Shown: positions 11,600 through 19,136 of the stretch, one piece after another | How the letters are laid out: every line of letters begins with the position of its first letter | Position numbering within the stretch: the first letter of the stretch is position 1 | Assembly (NCBI GenBank): GCA_000320545.1 | Contig: ADNK01003549.1 | Span: 1 to 22,059 of the forward strand | Length of the DNA: 22,059 nt | Direction of reading: 5' to 3' | Origin: Bigelowiella natans CCMP2755 | Taxonomy: Eukaryota > Cercozoa > Chlorarachniophyceae | Notes under the pieces: generated by a model | What the model was told of the DNA's origin: nothing | What the model saw: the letters and a program-made list of their open reading frames with translations, nothing else | Databases searched by the model: none | Translations under genes and position numbers: made by a program

Positions 11600-12073
11600 T
11601 TATTATTACTATCTGTATATACATCATGCATGTTTATTACTATCTGCAGATATATTATGCATGCATGCACTTACAGTGGTACCTCTAGGTCTCCATTGAG
11701 CTGATCCGCTTTGATTTCCTTCTCAGGTCTTCTCCGCCAACAGCCGAACACACGAACAATGCTTTCTTCTGGAACTGATCGGAATTGGTGGAAATTGCTC
11801 TCACAAGTCCTGCTGTCTTCGGTCGCATCCTCAAGACTCCACATTAGCTGCACGCGCCCAGATCGATCTATTAGGAATAATTACCAACAGCAGTAGAAGA
11901 AGAAGAAGAAGAAGAAGAGACGGCAGTATCAATGTTGCTTGTCAACAGGCAGGCAGATAGCTACTGCAATCGCTCGTTATAGATGATCCCGACGTCGATG
12001 GATAGATAGATAGTCGGTATATTCATCTAAGAAAGCTTACATACAACTACTTATGGTGGAATAGAACATATGC

Positions 12074-12112
<39 letters not shown>

Positions 12113-13048
12113 CGCGAATAACTGCAAAAGCAACACTGCCAAGATGCCTGCTATGTTCCAACCATCCTAAATAAAACAAAATAAATTGAATCGTATCCTC
12201 ACACAGATTAGGAGGGGGATGAAGTTGTAGGAACTATTGTTGCTGTTGTTTCTTTTGCTCTGTTCACAACTATGAAAGTTGCTCGAAATTGTAGGAACTA
12301 TTGTTGCTGTTGTTTCTTTTGCTCTGTTCACAACTATGAAAGTTGCTCGAAATTGTAGGAACTATTGTTGCTGTTGTTTCTTTTGCTCTGTTCACAACTA
12401 TGAAAGTTGCTCGAAATTGTAGGAACTATTGTTGCTGTTGTTTCTTTTGCTCTGTTCACAACTATGAAAGTTGCTCGAAAAATTGTAGGAACTATTGTTG
12501 CTGTTGTTTCTTTTGCTCTGTTCACAACTATGAAAGTTGCTCGCCTCTTTTTGATTTTCTATTCTTCTTGCCATTGTTACACTACTTTCCTCATCATGAT
12601 TTACCTTCAATGAGCAAGGGCTGACCCTCCTCAACGCCTTTAACATCCGCACAAAGCGTTCTTTCTGGCTTTGTTGTTGCGGTGCTTGTTGTTGCACAAG
12701 TTCGGGTACTACTATTGTGCTGCTGATTGCTTGTTGGAACTATGATGAAACTCTGTCGTTGTTCACCTCTGATAATTCGCCGTCTTATTACAGAACCAAC
12801 TTGGGTATGAAGAACAGTAGCTCCACGAGATAATGCTGTTGTTTATCAATATTTATTTATGACTACGTCAGCAGTAGTAGTAATAGTATTATGCGATGAT
12901 TGCAAAATAACAACAGCACACAACAGTTATTACGGCTACTGCTATATGTATACCCCTGATCGATTTGGAGAATAACATAGTTTCTGAATAGGCTGGCCTG
13001 AACCGCCGCCTTGTTAGCAGAGCGATTTTTAAGAATAAATGCAATCAT
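5468..13048 (-). CDS. DARS2: Aspartyl-tRNA synthetase, bacterial/organellar type (18 exons)
   Basis: This class II enzyme charges tRNA-Asp, here probably in mitochondria. Exons in order: 13048-12940 (end tentative), 12835-12605, 11867-11683, 11417-11192, 10843-10770, 10518-10454, 10011-9942, 9579-9353, 9142-9078, 8932-8875, 8746-8696, 8364-8290, 7940-7811, 7369-7190, 6907-6632, 6374-6118, 5880-5796 and 5614-5468. Phases agree throughout, giving about 836 residues against roughly 590-650 usual. Residues 1-36 ([16 protein letters not shown]...) are basic and Ser/Ala-rich, like a presequence. A diverged OB fold ([12 protein letters not shown]) is followed by [45 protein letters not shown], motif 2 (ARCYRDES...[10 protein letters not shown]), the GAD insertion domain that marks the bacterial type, [25 protein letters not shown] and motif 3 ([13 protein letters not shown]). 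Low-complexity inserts occupy exons 14, 15 and 16. The symbol follows the human mitochondrial homologue. A chloroplast or dual location is also possible. Confidence 0.95.
5918..5950. repeat. (CA)n microsatellite in an AspRS intron
   Basis: A CA run fills part of the intron between exons 16 and 17, close to the acceptor of the motif 3 exon. Confidence 0.9.
6159..6354. repeat. In-frame triplet repeats coding a Thr/Ser/Ala-rich insert in AspRS
   Basis: GTA/GCA and GAT triplet runs lie entirely inside exon 16 (6374-6118). Read on the minus strand in the synthetase frame they give serine, alanine and threonine runs with no stop codon. The exon length (257 bases, phase 0 to 2) requires this stretch to be translated, because conserved codons flank it on both sides (IFGVLG before, [11 protein letters not shown] after). 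Confidence 0.85.
6496..6532. repeat. (GTT)n microsatellite in an AspRS intron
   Basis: A TTG/GTT triplet run lies in the intron between exons 15 and 16. The other end of that intron, by the exon 15 donor, holds a CTA-rich run (6606-6631). Confidence 0.9.
7136..7167. repeat. (CA)n microsatellite in an AspRS intron
   Basis: A CA run just downstream (in transcript sense) of the exon 14 donor. The same intron also carries GAT/GGT triplet runs near 7040-7090. Confidence 0.9.
7986..8232. repeat. (AGA)n, (TAG)n and (GAT)n microsatellites in one AspRS intron
   Basis: Three trinucleotide tracts (7986-8022, 8160-8194 and 8201-8232) lie in the intron between exons 12 and 13 (7941-8289). Open frames through these tracts are repeat artefacts, because direct joining of the flanking exons keeps the conserved reading frame. 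Confidence 0.9.
8456..8687. repeat. (TA)n, (CT)n and two (GAT)n tracts in one AspRS intron
   Basis: TA at 8456-8481, CT at 8532-8571 and GAT runs at about 8599-8623 and 8653-8687 lie in the intron between exons 11 and 12. The two GAT runs are each preceded by the same ATGACTACTGTGAG-like segment, suggesting a local duplication. Confidence 0.9.
8753..8783. repeat. (ATC)n microsatellite abutting an AspRS splice acceptor
   Basis: The tract lies immediately upstream, in transcript sense, of the exon 11 acceptor at 8747-8748. On the transcribed strand it reads (GAT)n and ends in GATCAG before the exon. Confidence 0.9.
9155..9233. repeat. (GA)n microsatellite in an AspRS intron
   Basis: A long GA run, interrupted by GGGA steps, lies next to the acceptor of exon 9. 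On the transcribed strand it is a (TC)n pyrimidine tract and could itself serve as the polypyrimidine tract. Confidence 0.9.
9325..9352. repeat. (GTA)n repeat that forms the donor of AspRS exon 8
   Basis: On the minus strand exon 8 ends CTAAG and the intron begins directly with about nine GTA units, so the 5' splice site is the first unit of the repeat. Confidence 0.85.
10015..10183. repeat. 55-bp tandem repeat, three copies
   Basis: Units starting ACAGTTGTCATCATCC begin at 10015, 10070 and 10125 and are nearly identical (one T/C change in the third). The array lies in the intron between exons 6 and 7. Its first copy reaches to within a few bases of the exon 7 acceptor at 10012-10013. A (CA)n tract follows directly. 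Confidence 0.95.
10183..10425. repeat. (CA)n, (AGT)n and (TA)n microsatellites in one AspRS intron
   Basis: CA at about 10183-10234, AGT at about 10266-10299 and TA at about 10389-10425 share the intron that also holds the 55-bp array. Confidence 0.9.
11564..11598. repeat. (CAG)n microsatellite in an AspRS intron
   Basis: About twelve CAG units lie in the intron between exons 3 and 4 (11418-11682). On the transcribed strand they read CTG. The plus-strand open frame with poly-Ala through this region is not a gene. Confidence 0.9.
12071..12101. repeat. (CTA)n microsatellite in the AspRS exon 2-3 intron
   Basis: A CTA triplet run, with an (AGA)n run near 11895-11917 in the same intron. Confidence 0.9.
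12227..12543. repeat. 64-bp minisatellite, five copies, in an AspRS intron
   Basis: Units starting GTAGGAACTATTGTTGCTGT begin at 12227, 12291, 12355, 12419 and 12485. The first four are spaced exactly 64 bases apart and look identical; the fifth is offset by two extra A bases. The array lies inside the 737-base intron between exons 2 and 3. Because 64 is not a multiple of three, open frames through it change phase each copy and are not coding. Confidence 0.97.
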
Positions 13049-13156
13049 TAAGGATGAAGAATTTGAATGCAGACATACCACCACGACCTTGAAATGGAGG
13101 ATGCTTTATTCTGCCTAGTTCAGAATGCTTGTAAGAGATGGAATGCCTAGAGACGA
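13049..13156. promoter_or_regulatory. Short divergent promoter region between AspRS and a membrane-protein gene
   Basis: Only 108 bases separate the ATG of the minus-strand synthetase (13048) from the ATG of the plus-strand membrane protein (13157). Both 5' UTRs and promoters must fit here unless one gene has an upstream non-coding exon. No TATA box in a convincing position was identified. Confidence 0.6.
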
Positions 13157-14379
13157 ATGAGCAGCGACGAAGATCGTAAGAGTGATGACTACGACGACGG
13201 TGAGTTCAATAACTGAGAACTTTGCATCAAATCTAGCCAATCAGCACATACCAGCCCACTCATCTTTCATACTACTTCTACTATTCATTACCCTACATGC
13301 ACTAAAGACTACTATTTTTCGCTGTCCTCTTAGCATTTGCATGTAGTTCGTGATTGACACACCAGCTTGGTCAGTCTTTCTTTCTGGCCGTCGTCTTTAA
13401 CAACATACGAGTACAATTTCAAATTTTGTGCTCGTATTCAACCTGCGACAATGACTTACTGGCATTATTCGTTATTTATAAATATTCAGGTAATTCACCA
13501 CATGCGACAATAAATAAATAGCCTCAAAATGATTGAACACCGAAGATTTTATCCTCAGATTTTTCATTTGTTTTTTGAGCATTTCTGTTTGTATCAGTTC
13601 ATGGAATGCTTGCTTATTGTTTCACTAAATATCACTACGACTTGCATGATTCTTTGTCGTAGGTGATGAATATTCAATTAATTTCACTGCGATAGCTCCG
13701 ACAGAGCTGAACTGGAACCTTGCCGGTTCCCCCTCCCCTCAAGGTCCGCCAGAACCTCATAACCAGCATGGAAGTAAAATTTTCTATCCATTTAAAAATT
13801 AACTAATGCTGTATTAAATTCCATTTTATTCAATAAATTAGTTCAATTCAAGGGAAAATTCGGCTGAGATGGAACGAGAGATGAAGGAGCAAAAGTTAAC
13901 CGATAAAATGCATGATGACGATGAAAACAAGGGTGAGATTGGTACGCATAGTTCAGAACCTACAAGTCCAACGGGTAATTATAGAGATCAAACAACTACA
14001 TAGTATATTAAGGATAAAAATTATGAACAAGAATTAAAAACGATAATAACGATGAGAAGAAACGACATATGATTAGTGTTATTTATCAGCTCAAGGAGTA
14101 TCGCTCGATCCTTCTACGACAAACCCTCTACAGGAAAGATATCAGTGGTGGAGTAACTTTTGGTTCATTTATTTCTGGTGCGTCCTCTTCGCCATGACGA
14201 ATTTCATTTTCTTTTACTTTTCCCTGAAGGATTTCCGTATCGACAGAGCGGTGTGGTTTGTAGCAGTAACTGTGTTTGTCATCGCATTAGCCGTTTCACA
14301 TCTTCTACACTCACTATTTGATTGTATGTCCAACACGGTCGTTCCTGCTGTTGATCAGCAAGAATCCACCGTAGTATAG
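13157..14379 (+). CDS. Small two-helix membrane protein, function unknown (3-4 exons)
   Basis: I do not recognise a family. Exon 1 is 13157-13199 (acidic: MSSDEDRKSDDYDDG), exon 2 is 13663-13743 (EYSINFTAIAPTELNWNLAG) and the last exon is 14090-14379. These three join in phase and give about 137 residues. The last exon encodes two hydrophobic segments, around NFWFIYFWCVLFAMTNFIFF and AVWFVAVTVFVIALAVSHLL, separated by a short charged loop (SLKDFRIDR), so a hairpin with a cytosolic acidic N-terminus is likely. A further coding-like stretch at about 13853-13974 (MEREMKEQKL..., SEPTSPT) has a good donor that fits the last exon. It has no acceptor in the phase left by exon 2, so it may be an alternative first exon, or an exon may be missed. 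The gene is head to head with the synthetase. Confidence 0.65.
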
Positions 14380-14734
14380 CCGTGCGTGTACATACAAGAA
14401 AAATTCCCGGAAATATATGTTACATCAGTTTAGTAGTATTCAACAAAAAGTACGGCAGTGTGCATGAAATATCGAATAGAAATAATGTGTAATTTAGTAC
14501 GTGTCTTATCAGTGGGTACCTACGCTTGCCACTAATAATACACGTATAGTTGCTTTGCAATGAGCTTGGGTACGTTAGCAGTATCACTCCGCCTTGTTGA
14601 TATTATTGCCATAATTTTTTTGTGATGCGGGATATGCGGCATGATTGATGGGCTTCGCTTGTCAAACAGTTGGACAACTAGAAAATGGGATCAAATTTCA
14701 GTCACAGCTATCTCTAGATCTAGCTAGCTAAGCT

Positions 14735-14816
14735 ACACATATATGAGTCGAATGTAATGAATGAATTAAATTCTTCCAATTGTCATCCTAATGTAGCTAT
14801 GCAATGCCGCGGCTAC

Positions 14817-14835
<19 letters not shown>
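14735..14835 (-). repeat. Dispersed repeat family, copy C
   Basis: Reverse-complemented, it matches copy B closely: GTAGC, then TTGCATAGCTACATTAGGAT, an ATTTA block, a CGACTCAT block and ATATGTG, in the same order. It directly abuts the (CT)n tract. Confidence 0.7.

Positions 14836-14891
<56 letters not shown>
14818..14891. repeat. Compound (CT)n-(GT)n microsatellite
   Basis: A CT run (14818-14862) changes into a GT run (14864-14891) with almost no spacer. Confidence 0.95.
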
Positions 14892-14893
<2 letters not shown>

Positions 14894-15264
14894 TGTATCT
14901 AGATACTTAGATGCACACTAGCTAGCTAGGCTTGTTCGATCCCGATCGCATCTAGCTAGTTATTAGCTAGACATACGTAGATTTCATTTGTTCGCGCGCG
15001 TTGTCACAGCTAGACAGCCTTGCACATTTAGACATAGCATGATGGTATGTACGTGCGCAGTGCGTGCGGCTATGCCGTTATTGTTTACGTGAAGTCGCAC
15101 CAGCAAGCAACATGCACAGTCTAGCAGCATAATAAGCATCTGCTAGCATGCTATACTGCGCAATTGACTTGTTGTCATTATTTCAAATCCAATAATCACT
15201 ACAACAACTTAGGAAATAACGCACATGACACGCACACAAACCTAGAAACAAGGTCACGCTAGTT

Positions 15265-15335
15265 CATCGGCGTGAGACGGATGCAATGATGTGATCAAAT
15301 CTTTTCTGTGTGCCCATCCTAGCATCCCAATTTGC
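15265..15335 (-). repeat. Dispersed repeat family, copy D (diverged)
   Basis: Reverse-complemented it keeps CTAGGATGGGC, AAAAGATTTGATCAC and ATCCGTCTCA in the family order. It is more diverged than copies B and C. Confidence 0.5.
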
Positions 15336-15515
15336 TTACACGTGCAGTACGGTGCAACATGCACGCACGTTGTAGGGACTCATGAGTCCACATACGTGTG
15401 TACTGTGTGTACGCGCATGTGAACACATGTACCCACCACACACTCCAGGTGCACCAAAAAGCACACATCTAGACATGCTCTGTTCACATCCACACATGCA
15501 CCAAACAAACCACGA

Positions 15516-15543
15516 CACATGCTATATATATAGCTAGCATGTG
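15516..15543. repeat. Inverted repeat with 9-bp arms
   Basis: CACATGCTA at 15516-15524 pairs with TAGCATGTG at 15535-15543 around a TATA-rich loop. It lies inside the CATG-rich dispersed repeat segment. Confidence 0.7.
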
Positions 15544-16048
15544 CCAAAAATTGCCAAACGTAAGCAAGTGCACATAGATGCACATGGGCACATATGTGTG
15601 CGCTGACACGTAGCACATGTGAGGTTGCAGCAGGTGCATGCGAAGCTAGTGGCTGGTGTCGCAGAACACGCAGATGGAACGCACGTGTAGGGACTCGTTT
15701 GCGACGCACATGCAGGTGAATGCTTCACAAGCGACGTGCTACGTACACACACGCGCACATCATATAAGACTAAGCAAAAAACATACACTAGACGTAGACT
15801 CTATAATATCTTATACTTCACCCTTCCCTGCGATCGATGTGCTCCGGTGCTATCTTATGCGATGCATGGATGGTCCTAGCGCGCATGAAACATTGCCGCC
15901 GTATTGTGCATAACACAGTGCGGCCTTGACAACACGACGTAGAATTTTAACATTGAGTCGATACTCCTTCCAGAGCAACTGGGTACTCAATGCGGTCCGC
16001 AAATGTACACACAAGGCTTATATGATAAATGTGATAATGGGTGCACGC

Positions 16049-16087
<39 letters not shown>

Positions 16088-16144
16088 TATATATCTTATC
16101 ACAGTCAATTGGTAGCTCCGGGCGAAATAACCACGAACGCTTTT

Positions 16145-16401
16145 TCATGAAATAATACAACGTTTCTTCTTGTCCACGGGATTCGTCAACGCCTCAATAG
16201 AAGTCACCCGCTCCTCCTCTCCTGCAGTGCCGGCTTTGAACGGCTCTGTCGGAGTTTGTTTCCTGCGGGCACATCAAATATAACCCTTGTTGAACTTCCG
16301 TTGTGGATACACATTCATGCACTTAAATTCTAATGCACTTAAAATTTCTTTGCAAAAACCTAGCAAGTTGCAAGTTCCATCAAATTTTATATGAAATAAC
16401 T

Positions 16402-16441
<40 letters not shown>

Positions 16442-16535
16442 TGGTGAGATTGAACTAAAAAGTACAAAATTTAAGAACTGCATAAACAAATACACAGATG
16501 TACGCACAGACACACAAACACAAAAAGGGAGAGAA

Positions 16536-16576
<41 letters not shown>

Positions 16577-18231
16577 TAGCAGTTTAGTATTTTCTTCATT
16601 CTTCACCTTTCCTTTTTCTTCTTCTTCTTCTTTTTTTTCTTTTCTGGAACCTTCACGACACTAGTTTCTCTTATATCAACACCACCACCGTTATGGTCCT
16701 TTCTGTCACCAACTCCAGTGGTGGTAGGAGGATAGGATGTTGTCGGTTTAGGTGGCGAAGCACCGAAAAGATCGTCGTTGTCATCCTCCTCAGCTTTTCC
16801 TTCCGATATGTTGTTGTTGTTGTTGGTACTACTTGAGAATGGAGGCGAAACAGTCACGACATTGCCATCACTATCGCCAACAACGCGCCTATTCCATAGG
16901 AAATGATATCAAAATATCAATTGTGACTCACTCCTACTTATACACGTATAGGATTAAAGTAAGATATCAGGAAAGATTCCCATTTTACTTTTTCTTCTTC
17001 TTCTTCTTCTTCTTCTTTTTCTTCTTGATTGGGACCTATAAAGAAACAAGTTATGAAGACATCAACTATTAATATCTGTGAAGATGTAATCAATACTTTC
17101 TACACTGTAGGTACTAATATTCTTCTACTTATCTAGTATTTATAACAGTGTGTAGACGAATAATTTCGACGTAGTGCGTCAAATAAATACCACAGCAGAG
17201 GATACAGCAACTGATGGCTCCATTGTTGCAACGGCACTAGAAGACATACTAGTTCCCGACTCCATGCTAGGAGGGGGGGGTATTCCCATGCTAGGCCCTG
17301 GAGGGGGTGGAACGGCGGCGAATCCTTGATAGATTATAACATTGGGGTCAAGAGATCGTCGCTGGGAAGTTGATGATGATGGTGGTGTCTTAGGACAAGG
17401 AATTTCACTACAAGAACAATGTTACACAACCAGTGATTTTGGAACATCTACTACCATCCCAAACCCATCATTATTTCCTCTTCGTTCTTGCCACAAAGGA
17501 TTGGAAGGATGATTCTCTAAGCATTCGATTTCTATTTGGATTAGCGATGCTTCACGGGAATGAAACTCCCAATTCTTCTTGGAAATTTCTCTATGAACTG
17601 ATAGAGCAAATATCTACTCATACTGCAACTTTAATGCTTCCTACCTCCTGGGCCGGGAGGCGGAGGAACTACTGCTACTTGAGAAGCAGTAGGAGAAGAT
17701 GTTGACGAAGGAGTTGCTGCAGCAGGAACGCTAGCAGGATTCAAAACTTTCCTTGATTTTTTTTTCTTTTTACGCGATGATGCTACAACAGGAACTACAG
17801 AATATTCAAATATAGGGAAATCTTTACATAAGCGTTTGAATGCTTGCAATTTTGCAAATTACAAAACATAGAGGGAAATGTTGCTTAACTGCTTCAATGC
17901 TTTCAGTTTGCAAACTATGGAATATTCTAAATACTCCCTCCACACAAGCACAACTGTTTTCCTACTACTTACTTTATACAGTAATGTTCCAGTTTAGTAC
18001 CGACCTGGTGGTGCTATAGTGGACGCAAGTAACATTTTTGCATTCGCAAATTTTGAACGCTTGGAATCAGTAACGTTGCTACTTCTTTTACCATTACCAT
18101 CGCTGCTACCCGCAGCTCCTGAAACGGAGCCTGCGTTTCGAACTCTATTGTTATTATATGATAAAAATAGGTAAACCAAATTTGAAACAAACAATTGCTA
18201 GGTCTGGTGGTGAGAGCAAGATGTCGTACAG

Positions 18232-18270
<39 letters not shown>

Positions 18271-18517
18271 ATTTATAAAGTTGGCCAAACATGTACTTAT
18301 AATATTTGAAGGCTAAGTTAAATTGTGGTTCACGGATACGAACTTGCTCTTGTCTACAGTCTTTGTCCGGGATAGCTTGCCTTTCTTAAAACCCTAGAAT
18401 AGATGTAGTAGTAAAGGTAGGCCAATTCATGTGAAACTGATGTGATGACGATTCATTTAGCTGAAATATTCATCAACTTACCCTAATGGAAGATAGGAGG
18501 GAGTTTCGGTCTGCCAT
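16145..18517 (-). CDS. WH2-like, proline-rich protein with C-terminal CaaX box (about nine exons)
   Basis: Predicted actin-binding regulator, about 384 residues. Exons: 18517-18482, 18393-18334 (or 18340), 18197-18005 (start tentative), 17794-17645, 17516-17465, 17407-17191, 17035-16989, 16888-16607 and 16262-16145. Residues 1-30 (MADRNSLLSSIRGFKKGKLS, then RTKTVDKS) fit a WH2 motif: LLxxI followed by a basic, LKKT-like element. WH2 peptides bind monomeric actin in WASP, WIP/verprolin and related proteins. Later parts hold proline runs (VVPPPPGPG, VPPPPGPSMGIPPPPS) that could bind profilin or SH3 domains, Ser/Thr-rich linkers, an acidic patch (EEDDNDDLF) and lysine tracts. The protein ends DKKKRCIIS-stop, a polybasic stretch plus CaaX box; Ser at the last position favours farnesylation. 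Inference: a membrane-anchored actin regulator. I cannot place it in a named WASP or WIP subfamily. Confidence 0.75.
16403..16576. repeat. (TA)n and (GA)n microsatellites in the last WH2-gene intron
   Basis: TA at about 16403-16433 and GA at about 16530-16576 lie between the penultimate and last exons (intron 16263-16606). On the transcribed strand the GA run reads (TC)n. Confidence 0.9.
16612..17028. repeat. (TTC)n tracts coding poly-lysine
   Basis: Two TTC-rich tracts, at about 16612-16642 and 16989-17028, lie in exons of the WH2 gene. On the coding strand they read AAG/AAA and give lysine runs (VPEKKKKK... and VPIKKKKK...). A third, shorter lysine run (SSRKKKKKSRK) is coded at about 17755-17780. 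Confidence 0.85.
18233..18267. repeat. (TG)n microsatellite in a WH2-gene intron
   Basis: A TG run lies between the second exon and the tentative third exon (intron about 18198-18333). Confidence 0.9.
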
Positions 18518-19136
18518 CACTTTGAACTCCTACTTGCATATCATTGAAAGAAGGAGCGTCACAACGATAGCATTGGAAAAGAAAAGCGTGAATCCGCGAA
18601 AGCTTGCAATAGAGAAACACAATTTCTCTCCAGCAGCTTCTTAATATTCTAAATACTGCTATCATTCACAACGTCGCAAACCTTAACCAGGCGGCAGAAG
18701 TACGATTCAACACTCCGAACACCTAATTGATGTTGCCTATATGCCTGGCGCCTGGCTCAGGCGGGCGAGATGTGGACAGATGCTCCAAGAAAGCTGCAGT
18801 AAATCTCGAGAAATGTCTTGCCGTAAGCATAAAATGCTATCCATTCTGGTACATGAAGACGATGTTTGTGGTAATATCCCAAAAGGAGATCGGATAAAAT
18901 CCCCTCAATTACCACCATGAGACATGAGACATTCTTTCTCAGATATTCACAATTACGTGCGTACTCGTACGACCGAAAGGCAGGGAGTGGAAAGGGCATA
19001 ACTCAGATAACCCAAACTCGCACGCTACAACTTGGGCGGCAGAAACCCATTTTACAACCAACGGGGCGTTAACCACGCATTGTGTGGACCACCAGGTTTT
19101 GATTAATCGATTCTTCTTCGGTGAAGGAGTTTTGCA
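18518..19136. promoter_or_regulatory. Divergent intergenic region between the WH2 gene and TFIIF beta
   Basis: The two genes point away from each other, so this 619-base stretch should contain both promoters and 5' UTRs. Open frames on the minus strand at 18757-18999 and 18939-19178 have no recognisable domain, and the second one runs over the first TFIIF beta exon. No clear core promoter element was identified. Confidence 0.5.

Larger units (their letters stand above)
14380..16144. other. Repeat-rich intergenic region, no gene
   Basis: This stretch separates the 3' ends of the membrane-protein gene (plus) and the WH2 gene (minus), so it holds two 3' flanks in tail-to-tail arrangement. It contains a (CT)n-(GT)n compound tract, two minus-strand copies of the dispersed repeat, a CATG-rich segment similar to 296-500, an inverted repeat at 15516-15543 and an AT tract at about 16053-16086. 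The open frames at 15336-15913 overlap one another on both strands and have no recognisable features. Confidence 0.65.

Noticed and set aside
11406-11699. Plus-strand frame with a poly-Ala run
   Set aside because: It reads a (CAG)n tract in the intron between AspRS exons 3 and 4; the minus-strand exons on both sides join in phase.
12334-12697. Open frames on both strands through the 64-bp repeats
   Set aside because: The repeat period is not a multiple of three, the frames recur only because of repetition, and the stretch is an intron between two AspRS exons whose phases fit.
15336-15913. Cys/His-rich frames that look like short zinc-finger proteins
   Set aside because: The Cys and His codons come from CATG/CACATG-rich dispersed repeat sequence, and competing frames exist on both strands.
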